Shown here one piece after another: positions 14,192 to 21,975 of a DNA stretch of 64,000 nt. The stretch's first letter is position 1; each line of letters starts with the position of its first letter. Source of the stretch: J095 sp964517605 (GTDB lineage: Bacteria > Chloroflexota > Anaerolineae > 4572-78 > J111); contig CAZFCE010000002.1 of assembly GCA_964517605.1 (NCBI GenBank), positions 186,001 through 250,000 on the forward strand, in the 5' to 3' direction. Below the pieces are notes generated by a model. It did not search any database, was not told where the DNA came from, and saw only the letters and a list, made by a program, of their open reading frames with translations. A program made the position numbers and the translations under genes.

Positions 14192-16918
14192 TTACGCCGT
14201 TTGTAGTTCTTTCAAAGCGGCCAGAACCTTTTCCGGGCGAGCCGGCAGGTGGGTAATGCGCACGCCGGCGGCATTCTTGATAGCGTTCATAATCGCTGCG
14301 TGCGGCGAGGTGAGCGGAGCTTCGCCGATACCGGCGGCGCCAAAGGGGCCACCCGGACGCGGCGTTTCCACATAAATCATCTCAAGTTTGTCGGGGATGT
14401 CTTTGGCGTAGGGAATACCGGCACCCAACATGGTGGAGTGTTTCTCAATGTCCTCAAAGTCTTCGGACAGAGCCAGACCGATGCCCTGAGCCACACCGCC
14501 GTACATTTGGCCATCAACTACCAGTTTGTTATTGATCTTGCCGGCATCCACAACCACGGTCATGCCGTCAACAGTAGTTTTGCCGGTTTTGGTGTCTACG
14601 GTTACTTCGGCCAGGAAGGCGCTGTACATATAGGTGCTAAAGGGCGCGCCCTGAGCGTTTTCGTCGCAGTTGGAGGCACCAGCAGCCGTCCACTTGCCGG
14701 CATAGCGCAAAGGCAGTTTTTCGGCCACCATCTGGTCGTAGGAGCGATAGGAGCCGTTGCTGCGCATACTGGCCAACAGTTGTTCGCAACCATTTTTAAT
14801 AGCGTTGCCAATCATTACCTGGCTGCGGCTGCCGCCGGACGGGCCGCCGTTGGGGGCCGTAGCGGTATCATTGAGCACCAGCTTGATTTCTTCCGGGGCA
14901 ATTTCCAGCGGACGCAGGGCTTCGTGAGCCGTGCCGAGCGCGCCCGCATCCGCGCCCTGACCGTGGTCTTGCCAGGTGGCGTAAATGGTAACGCCGGTTT
15001 TGGTGAGTTCCACGGTTGCTTCAGCGCCGTCCGCGCCATCCAGACCGGAGCCATACACGCCGATGGACACACCCACGCCCTTTTTCTTTTCGGGGGTGGA
15101 TTCAGCCTGGGCTTTGGCTTTGGCCGCCTCGTAGGCCGGTCGCAGTTTATCCAGCATTTCGGGGAACGGATAAACTTCGGGAGCCTGGCCGTTGGGGGTG
15201 GTATCGCCGGGGCGGTACACGTTGAGGTAGCGCAGTTCCAGCGGGTCCATGCCCATCTTCTCGGCCAGTTCGTCCATCAGGCTTTCTGAGGCCAGGAAGG
15301 ATTGCGGCGAACCGTAAGCCCGGAAAGCAGACCCCCACGCATGGTTGGTAGCCACGGTGTGGCCGCAACCGCGAATACTGGGAATGTTGTAACCCGCGCC
15401 GATGAATTGCGCCCCGCGCAGGGTCAGCAGGTCGCCAAATTCGGAGTAGGGGCCGTGGTCCACAATCCAGTCGCTTTCCATAGCCAGCAGCTTGCCTTTT
15501 TCGTCGGCACCCAGTTTAAGTTTAAGGAAGAAGGGCGAGCGTTTGCCGGTGTAGGTCATGTATTGCTGGTAATCATATTCCAGGTACACCGGGCGGCCGG
15601 TAGCAATACAGGCCACGCCCAACAGCGCTTCCATGGTGGGGCTAAATTTGTAGCCAAAGGTGCCGCCGGCGGGGTTTTGCACCAACCGCAGCTTGTCCGG
15701 CTCAACGCCCAGTCCGGGGGCAATCATGTACAAGTGCAGGAACAGGCCGATGCTCTTGGAGTGAATGGCAAGGCGGCCTTCTTCATCATAATAGGCAAAG
15801 CCCATGTCAGATTCGATGGTCAGGTGGGGCTGGCGTTGCAGGTAGTAGTTGTTTTCTACCACGTAGGCAGCCGATTCCATAATCGATTTGGTGTCCGGGC
15901 CTTTGGCAATTTTTTGCTCAAAATAGACGTTGGGGGTGCCGGGATGAATTTCGATGGCGTCGTCGGCCATAGCATCCAGAGCGTTCATGTAGGCGGGCAG
16001 TTCTTCAAATTCCACTTTAACTGCGGCCGCAGCGGCTTTAGCCTGTTCAATGGTATCGGCGCAGACAATGGCAATAGCGTCGCCGTATTGGAAGACTTTG
16101 GTGTCGCACAGAATGGGGCGATCCCAGCCGTCGCCTTTATTGGTGGGGAAGGTGATCAACCCGGTGATGCGGTTTTTGCCTTTTACATCTTTGTGGGTGA
16201 CTACTTTGAAAACGCCGGGCATCTTTTCAGCTTCGGACGTGTCAATGGACAGGATGTTGGCGTGGGAAACTTTGGACTGCACCAGCGCCAGTTGCAGCGT
16301 GCCGGCCGGCATTTTTAAGCCCAAATCCTGGCCAAAATCCAGCGTGCCGGTTACTTTGGCTACGGCGCTGGGGCGCGGGTGGTTGCCGCCCCAAATACGG
16401 CCATCGGCGGGCAGTTTGTATTCAAGTGAACTCATCGGCGCTTCGCCGCGCATCGCCTTGGCGGCGTCCATCACGGCGTCCACAATCGGCTTGTAGCCGG
16501 TGCAGCGGCAGGCGTTGTGATGTTTGGTAAACCAGGTGCGGACATCTTCGCGGCTGGGGTTGGGTTTTTCATCGAGCAGGGCTTTGGCCGAAACAATCAT
16601 ACCCGGAATACAGAAACCGCATTGCGCCGAGCCGTATTTAACAAAGGCCAATTGCAACGCATGCATTTTTTCGGGGGTGCCAATTCCTTCGATAGTGACG
16701 ATTTGGGCCCCGTCCGGGATTCGCTTCATTTTGGTGACACAAGACAACGTCAACTTGCCGTCCACAATCACCGAACAAGCGCCGCAATGCCCATCATCGC
16801 AAGAAATTTTGGTGCCGGTCAGCATCAACTGCTTGCGGACAACATCTCCTAGCGAAGCTTCCGGATCGGCGATGACGGTTTTGGCCACCCCATTGATGTA
16901 AAGAACTTTCTTTTGCAT
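14192..16918 (-). CDS. MOP-type molybdenum aldehyde oxidoreductase (xanthine oxidase family)
   Basis: Single-chain molybdenum hydroxylase, 908 aa, nearly the length of Desulfovibrio gigas aldehyde oxidoreductase (907 aa, from memory). The N-terminal plant-type 2Fe-2S domain has CDDGHCGACSV with a fourth Cys in LSCVTK. The second 2Fe-2S domain has CGFCIPGM and CRCTGY. The molybdopterin part starts near 170 and ends with GIGEAPLTSPHAAIMNAI, containing the catalytic glutamate. No separate FAD subunit is encoded. The start has AAAGGAGG four bases upstream, and TATAAT on the minus strand at 16953-16948 is a likely -10. It heads the accessory operon. Confidence 0.95.
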   Translation of the reverse strand: MQKKVLYINGVAKTVIADPEASLGDVVRKQLMLTGTKISCDDGHCGACSVIVDGKLTLSCVTKMKRIPDGAQIVTIEGIGTPEKMHALQLAFVKYGSAQCGFCIPGMIVSAKALLDEKPNPSREDVRTWFTKHHNACRCTGYKPIVDAVMDAAKAMRGEAPMSSLEYKLPADGRIWGGNHPRPSAVAKVTGTLDFGQDLGLKMPAGTLQLALVQSKVSHANILSIDTSEAEKMPGVFKVVTHKDVKGKNRITGLITFPTNKGDGWDRPILCDTKVFQYGDAIAIVCADTIEQAKAAAAAVKVEFEELPAYMNALDAMADDAIEIHPGTPNVYFEQKIAKGPDTKSIMESAAYVVENNYYLQRQPHLTIESDMGFAYYDEEGRLAIHSKSIGLFLHLYMIAPGLGVEPDKLRLVQNPAGGTFGYKFSPTMEALLGVACIATGRPVYLEYDYQQYMTYTGKRSPFFLKLKLGADEKGKLLAMESDWIVDHGPYSEFGDLLTLRGAQFIGAGYNIPSIRGCGHTVATNHAWGSAFRAYGSPQSFLASESLMDELAEKMGMDPLELRYLNVYRPGDTTPNGQAPEVYPFPEMLDKLRPAYEAAKAKAQAESTPEKKKGVGVSIGVYGSGLDGADGAEATVELTKTGVTIYATWQDHGQGADAGALGTAHEALRPLEIAPEEIKLVLNDTATAPNGGPSGGSRSQVMIGNAIKNGCEQLLASMRSNGSYRSYDQMVAEKLPLRYAGKWTAAGASNCDENAQGAPFSTYMYSAFLAEVTVDTKTGKTTVDGMTVVVDAGKINNKLVVDGQMYGGVAQGIGLALSEDFEDIEKHSTMLGAGIPYAKDIPDKLEMIYVETPRPGGPFGAAGIGEAPLTSPHAAIMNAIKNAAGVRITHLPARPEKVLAALKELQTA

Positions 16919-17233
16919 TTTGCCTCCTTTGGCATGTACTAAAAAAAATTATAAACTTTGGATTTGCCGGACGGCGCCCCTGTTTTACCGTCCAATTGCG
17001 GTGGAGATATCCGAGGACGTTATACTTATTCAGTACAACGATATTGGGAATTATATCACGAAGTTAGCCAGTCGCGCAACATTTTTTAAGTTAATCCAAA
17101 GCAAATAACCCGCCACATCGGCAGGCCCGGAGAAAAATGCTTTTAACAGCCACAGCTAAATTTACAGGGGGTCAAACTACAGGCATCAATTTAAAAACAA
17201 ACTAATTATCAAATTTAATATTCAATGTTATAT

Positions 17234-17250
17234 TACTCAATAATTGAGTA
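17234..17250. promoter_or_regulatory. Possible operator palindrome
   Basis: TACTCAAT-A-ATTGAGTA, 8-bp arms around one central base, in the AT-rich region about 320 bp upstream of the molybdenum oxidoreductase start. No second copy was noticed in the window. Confidence 0.4.
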
Positions 17251-17323
17251 TCAGAATTATATAAAAATTGGGATGGGTTGTCAAACGAGCCAGGGCAAAA
17301 AAAGAGAAGTATTACAAACAACT

Positions 17324-17360
17324 AAAAAGCCGGCAGATTAATAAGTCTGCCGGCTTTTTT
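17324..17360 (-). terminator. Rho-independent terminator
   Basis: Stem AAAAAGCCGGCAGA with its exact complement, 8-base loop, runs of A and T on either side, so it works in both directions. It lies about 55 bp beyond the stop of the 17415-18287 membrane protein. Confidence 0.88.
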
Positions 17361-17414
17361 GCGGTGGCCAACCGTGGGCAACCCTGTTGCCCACTTAAAT
17401 TATGGTTGCAGCCA

Positions 17415-18287
17415 TTACATTAATGGCAAAATCTTGTACACTCCCACAAACGCCAGTAACAACGACAGGCTAGTTAGCGTGGCAATGGTGGCCGCGGGCG
17501 GGTCAATGTGGGTGTCGCCGTGGTCGTTGAGGGTGTTGCCCCAGAACTCGCCCAGAAGCGACCCCAAAATCCCAAAGATTATGCCCCAAATTAGCCCACC
17601 GCTGGCGGCGGTGGCTACTGCCGCCGGCAATGAAATGTGGTGAGTTGCCGGGATTTTTAGCCCCATGATGGCAAAAATCAGGCTGAACGCCGAGAAGCCG
17701 AACCCCAACACCGAACCGCCTTTAGCGACGCCCACGCCGAGTACCAGCGCCGCCGAGAATATCCCTACACCTAACCCCAACACAATGTTTGTCAGCAGAT
17801 GGTCCGAAAAGGCCGCGTAGCGGCTTTGGCCACTGGCTACTTTACCGGTTACGCCGGTTTTGCCCCAAATCAACCGGACAATAATACCCGAAGTGGCCAC
17901 GGTGAGCGCCACGGTATCCGTCCAGGCAAAGCCAACCAGCCCAAAAACCCAGTTGATTACATAGCCAACCATGCCAAACAGGCCGCCAATCAACAGCACG
18001 TCCGGTTGATTTATCATCAACCCCACGCCAACGTTGCGTCCGGAATCCAGTTTTCCTTTACTGGCAGCGTAGCCGGCAGCAGCCACACCGGCGGCAAAAC
18101 CGCCCACGTGCGGCCCAAAATACCCAAAGGCAACAGTTCCGGTAAAAGAGCCATCGCCACCGGCAGCCTGAATAGCTACCCCAACCAACACCAGAACGCC
18201 CACAAAAGCAAAGGCAGGTACGGCGCCCAATGACGCGCCAAAAATACCGCCGCCAAAAGCAATGATTAAGCCAATTAAGCTGAACAT
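17415..18287 (-). CDS. Multipass membrane protein of unknown function
   Basis: Very hydrophobic, glycine- and alanine-rich protein of 290 aa with roughly eight to nine membrane segments. The two halves each contain a small-residue segment with histidine followed by alanine-rich sequence: GPHVGGFAAGVAAAGYAAS near residue 62 and PATHHISLPAAVATAASG near residue 217. This suggests an internal duplication, as in many transporters. A loop near the end reads NDHGDTHIDPPAAT. A good AAGGAG precedes the start, and it is a single-gene unit with its own terminator. I do not recognise the family; a permease is likely. Confidence 0.75.
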   Translation of the reverse strand: MFSLIGLIIAFGGGIFGASLGAVPAFAFVGVLVLVGVAIQAAGGDGSFTGTVAFGYFGPHVGGFAAGVAAAGYAASKGKLDSGRNVGVGLMINQPDVLLIGGLFGMVGYVINWVFGLVGFAWTDTVALTVATSGIIVRLIWGKTGVTGKVASGQSRYAAFSDHLLTNIVLGLGVGIFSAALVLGVGVAKGGSVLGFGFSAFSLIFAIMGLKIPATHHISLPAAVATAASGGLIWGIIFGILGSLLGEFWGNTLNDHGDTHIDPPAATIATLTSLSLLLAFVGVYKILPLM

Positions 18288-18822
18288 AGTTCTCCTTTAT
18301 CTCCGTTGTTAAAGTTTGATGACAAATTGGTGAAAATATATACTGGTCGAATAGTTGTTGTATTCGTTGCCAAGCCCCGTGTGGGGCAAACTGCTTGGGC
18401 GTACATCATAAATTTGAGGCAGTTATTCTTTCTGCTCTCCGGGTGATGTTATATAATTGCCCAAACCATGCCGGAACTATTATGATGTTTTATAACCGTA
18501 CCACCTCCTTTACCATCAACCGGGTTAAGGCTGCTGTTCTCCATAACCAGGCCAAAAACCGGGGCCATGCTCCACCGGCGATGGCGTTATGGTTAAGGGA
18601 GCGCTACGTAGAGATACCTCCGGGAATATCTCTACGCAGCACTGTGAGAGGGGAGAACGTAGGGGCATAGTGAATACCCCTCAGCTTACCTTACCCGTAT
18701 GATACCGTCAGCCGACGAGAGCGAGTCCAAAAAAAGTTTAAAAAAAGTACAGATTTTTATCCAACGTTACTAAAATTCCTTACACCGTTCGGCCATTGGC
18801 TGTAACCTGAAGAAAGAGCTAC
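18288..18822. other. 535-bp intergenic region with a hairpin, no gene seen
   Basis: Leader of the divergent membrane-protein gene at its left end and of the STAND regulator gene at its right end. An inverted repeat CGTAGAGATA / TATCTCTACG lies at 18607-18636 with a 10-base loop and no T-run. A short open frame across 18395-18670 has no ribosome binding site and no recognisable product, so it is not called. Confidence 0.5.
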
Positions 18823-21800
18823 ATGAGCAAAAAACTTCAATCGGGAATGTTAGATTATCAAACCATTCGGCAGGTGCTGCGCCACTGGGACTCGTTAAAG
18901 GCGTTGGGGCAGCATTCCCTCACCGAACTGCGGATTGTTGAAGAACGTCATCAAGCGGCGGGCTACACCTCATCGCCCACCGGCAAAGGGCTGGCGCTGC
19001 GCGAGGTGCTAAAATCCGCCCTGGAGCAGCTAAACCCCGGCGACGACAATCCCGCGCAAAAAAACTGGCGGCCTTACACCATCCTCACCGAACAATATGT
19101 AAATGGCCGCAGCCCGCAATGGATTGTGGCCCAACTTCATATTTCACACGGCACTTATTTCAGCGAGCAAAAACGGGCGCTGGAACTGGTGGCCGAAATT
19201 CTGCAAAAATGGGAAGAAGAATGCGCCGCCCCGCCGGTAGCCGCGCCGCCAGCGCCGCAAAAGTTAATTCCGTTTTTAGTGCCGCCCCGGCCCGCTCAGC
19301 CGGTGGTGGGCCACAACGAAATTCTGGCTAAAGTTAAACAACGCCTGCTCAACGGCCATAATGGCGCGGCGGTGGCCTTAAATGGCCTGCCCGGTGTGGG
19401 CAAAACCACACTGGCCATTGAGCTGGCGCATCACCCCGAACTGATTGAGCATTTTTCGGATGGCATTCTATGGATTGGGCTGGGCCGCCAGCCGGATTTG
19501 CCGGCTTTGTTGGGCACGTGGGCGGCGGCGGTGGGGCTACCCGCCGAAACAATTGCCGGTTACGGCATTGCCGAACGCGCCGCCGCCATTCGGGCGGCCA
19601 TCGGCTTAAAACGGATGCTGCTGGTAATTGACGATGCCTGGCAGGTTGAAGCGGCGCTGGCTTTTAAAGTGGGCGGCCCCAAGTGCGCTCACGTTATGAC
19701 CACCCGGCTGGCCAACGTGGCTCTGGACTTTGCCGGAGAACAGGTCATCAAAATTAATGAACTGGAATTGAACCAGGGTTTAAACCTGCTGGCTCATTTT
19801 ACGCCCCGGCTGGTTGAAACCGCGCCCGACGAGGCGCTGAAACTGGTGCGTTCGGTGGGGGGGCTGCCGCTGGCGCTGATTTTGATGGGTGGTTATTTGC
19901 GCAAACAAAGTTACAACGCCCAAAACCGGCGAGTTTACCAGGCGCTTACCGAGTTGCAAACCGCCGAAACGCGCCTGCGCCTGTCGCGGCCCCAATCGCC
20001 GGTTGAGGCTCACCCCAGCCTGTCTTTTGACACGCCGCTGTCGCTGCAAGCCATCATCGGCATGAACGACGCGCACCTTAGTCCCACGGCCCGGCAATCG
20101 CTACGCGATTTATCGCTGTTTGAGCCCAAACCCAACACTTTTACCGAAGCAGCGGCGCTGGCGGTAATTGGCGGATCCAGTGGTGATCTGGATCAACTGG
20201 TTGACCACGGCCTGCTGGAAAGCGTGGCCCCGGAACATTACACCATTCACCAAACCATTGCCGATTACGCCGCGCTGGAAGGGCCATCGCCAGAAGCTAT
20301 TGAACGCATGGTGCGATATTTTGTTGAATACATGAACAGGGAAACGTTTAATTTTTCGGCGCTGAAAACCGAGTTGACCAACCTGGTTACGGCGCTCGAA
20401 CTGGCGGCCAAAACGGATATCCACCTGTTTGCCCGTGGCGTCATCGATTTTTACCCGTTTCTGGAAACGCAGGGGTTGTACACCATGGCCGAACGGCTGC
20501 TGCTTGAGGCGGCGGAACTGGTTGCCACCGGCGACGACCAGACCGACCTGGCGGAAACGTGGCTCACGCTGGGCGATTTGGCGGTTAAACAGGGCAACTT
20601 TAAAAACGCCCAAATGTATCTGCAAAAAAGCGTCAGTTTGGGGCGGCAACTGGGGCTAAAGTTAATCGAGGCCAAAAGCCTGTTCCATTTGGGGTTGTCG
20701 TGCTGGTATATGGCCGGCAATGCCGGCGGCACGGCGGACATGGAACGCGCCCTGCACCTGTACCGGGAGTTGGGCGACAAAGCTCTGGAAGGGTACGCCC
20801 TGAACGGCCTGGGGTTTATTCACCAGGAAACGGACAACTACGAGCGGGCCACGGACTGTTTGGTACAAGCCATAAAACTGGGACACGAAGCGCATGACCC
20901 GCGCATTGTGGGCTGGGCGCATTTTAATCTGGGGCAGGTGGATTTGTTGCTGGGCGAGTTTGAGCGGGCCAAAGACCATCTGTACGAATGCCTGCGGCTG
21001 TACCGGCAAATTGGCGACCGCCGGGGCGAAGGCTGGCTGCTTTACAACCTGGTTCGGTACTACCGCAAAATGGGTGATTACCACCAGGCCAAAGCCATTG
21101 GTGAGCAGGCGCTGGAGATTTTAACCGAAATCGGGGAGCGGTTTGGCCAGGGTTTTACCATTCACAATCAAGGTTTATTACTATACGAAATGGGTCGTGA
21201 CACCGAAGCGATGGCGTATTATAACCAGGCCATGATTATTTTTCAGGAAATGGACTGCTTCAAAGGATTGAGCCAGGTTCATTACAGCTACGGCGTCAGG
21301 CTCCGGCATTACGGCGATTACGCCGGCGCGCAACATCATTTTGAGCAAGCCCTGCGGCTGCGGCAAGAAGTCAATTACAAGCGCGGCGAAAGCATGTCGC
21401 TGGCTAACTTGGGTTTAATTTTTCATTACCAGGGAAACAACCCCAAGGCTTTGTTATACAGCAACCAGGCGTTGGGCATTATCCGTGAAATCGGCGCAAA
21501 ACCAACGCTGGCCTATATTTTAGGGTTGCACGGGCAAATTTTGGCCGGGATGGGGCGTTTAACCGAAGCCGCCGCGGCTTTTCAGCAGGTGATTGATTTG
21601 TGGCGCGGCATGGGCCAGCCGCATCAGGCGTTAGACGCGCTGGCGGGATTAGCCGAGATTCAGCTGGCCCAGAATAATTTACCGCAGGCGACCACCAGCG
21701 TGGCCGCTATTTTGCCACATTTGCACCTTGAGCAGTTTTCATCAAACCAAAACCACACGCTGACCGGCGCAGATAACCCCGCCAAGATTTACCGGGTTTG

Positions 21801-21975
21801 CCACGCCGTTTTGGCCGCCAACGGCGACGCCAGAGCCGAAAAAGTTTTGCGCCACGGCCATATTCTGGTGCAAACCCACGCCGCCACCATCAAAGACGAA
21901 GCCCTGCGCCGTGGATTTTTAGAACAAGCCGGGATTACGGCGCTGGCAGCAAGCGAATATAGTCATCATTTTTAA
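18823..21975 (+). CDS. STAND NTPase regulator: N-terminal HTH-like, NB-ARC, TPR repeats
   Basis: Signal-transduction ATPase of 1050 aa. Residues 1-130 form a helical domain whose second half (PYTILTEQYVNGRSPQWIVAQLHIS) looks like a helix-turn-helix followed by KRALELVAEIL. The NB-ARC part has Walker A GLPGVGKTT near 187, Walker B MLLVIDDAWQ near 268, the sensor-like HVMTTR and GGLPLALILMG. From about 600 to 960 there are TPR-like repeats (DYHQAKAIGEQALEI, DYAGAQHHFEQALRL and others). No C-terminal LuxR domain is present. Such proteins oligomerise on ligand or protein binding; the signal and target are unknown. The 3' end overlaps the opposing gene by 41 bp. Confidence 0.88.
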   Translation: MSKKLQSGMLDYQTIRQVLRHWDSLKALGQHSLTELRIVEERHQAAGYTSSPTGKGLALREVLKSALEQLNPGDDNPAQKNWRPYTILTEQYVNGRSPQWIVAQLHISHGTYFSEQKRALELVAEILQKWEEECAAPPVAAPPAPQKLIPFLVPPRPAQPVVGHNEILAKVKQRLLNGHNGAAVALNGLPGVGKTTLAIELAHHPELIEHFSDGILWIGLGRQPDLPALLGTWAAAVGLPAETIAGYGIAERAAAIRAAIGLKRMLLVIDDAWQVEAALAFKVGGPKCAHVMTTRLANVALDFAGEQVIKINELELNQGLNLLAHFTPRLVETAPDEALKLVRSVGGLPLALILMGGYLRKQSYNAQNRRVYQALTELQTAETRLRLSRPQSPVEAHPSLSFDTPLSLQAIIGMNDAHLSPTARQSLRDLSLFEPKPNTFTEAAALAVIGGSSGDLDQLVDHGLLESVAPEHYTIHQTIADYAALEGPSPEAIERMVRYFVEYMNRETFNFSALKTELTNLVTALELAAKTDIHLFARGVIDFYPFLETQGLYTMAERLLLEAAELVATGDDQTDLAETWLTLGDLAVKQGNFKNAQMYLQKSVSLGRQLGLKLIEAKSLFHLGLSCWYMAGNAGGTADMERALHLYRELGDKALEGYALNGLGFIHQETDNYERATDCLVQAIKLGHEAHDPRIVGWAHFNLGQVDLLLGEFERAKDHLYECLRLYRQIGDRRGEGWLLYNLVRYYRKMGDYHQAKAIGEQALEILTEIGERFGQGFTIHNQGLLLYEMGRDTEAMAYYNQAMIIFQEMDCFKGLSQVHYSYGVRLRHYGDYAGAQHHFEQALRLRQEVNYKRGESMSLANLGLIFHYQGNNPKALLYSNQALGIIREIGAKPTLAYILGLHGQILAGMGRLTEAAAAFQQVIDLWRGMGQPHQALDALAGLAEIQLAQNNLPQATTSVAAILPHLHLEQFSSNQNHTLTGADNPAKIYRVCHAVLAANGDARAEKVLRHGHILVQTHAATIKDEALRRGFLEQAGITALAASEYSHHF

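Larger units (their letters stand above)
16919..17414. promoter_or_regulatory. AT-rich upstream region of the molybdenum oxidoreductase operon
   Basis: About 500 bp without a gene. It holds the Shine-Dalgarno and a probable -10 (TATAAT on the minus strand, 16953-16948) of the molybdenum oxidoreductase. A strongly AT-rich stretch at about 17140-17275 contains the perfect 17-bp palindrome TACTCAATAATTGAGTA at 17234-17250. The terminator of the next gene lies at 17324-17360. The -35 region is not recognisable, which would fit an activator-dependent or alternative-sigma promoter. Confidence 0.5.

Noticed and set aside
14249..16318. Long open frames antisense to the molybdenum oxidoreductase
   Set aside because: They arise from codon bias of the real gene, which has full-length domain support on the minus strand.
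18395..18670. Open frame of 91 codons in the 18.3-18.8 kb gap
   Set aside because: No ribosome binding site, mixed composition, no recognisable domain, and it runs across a hairpin; treated as non-coding.
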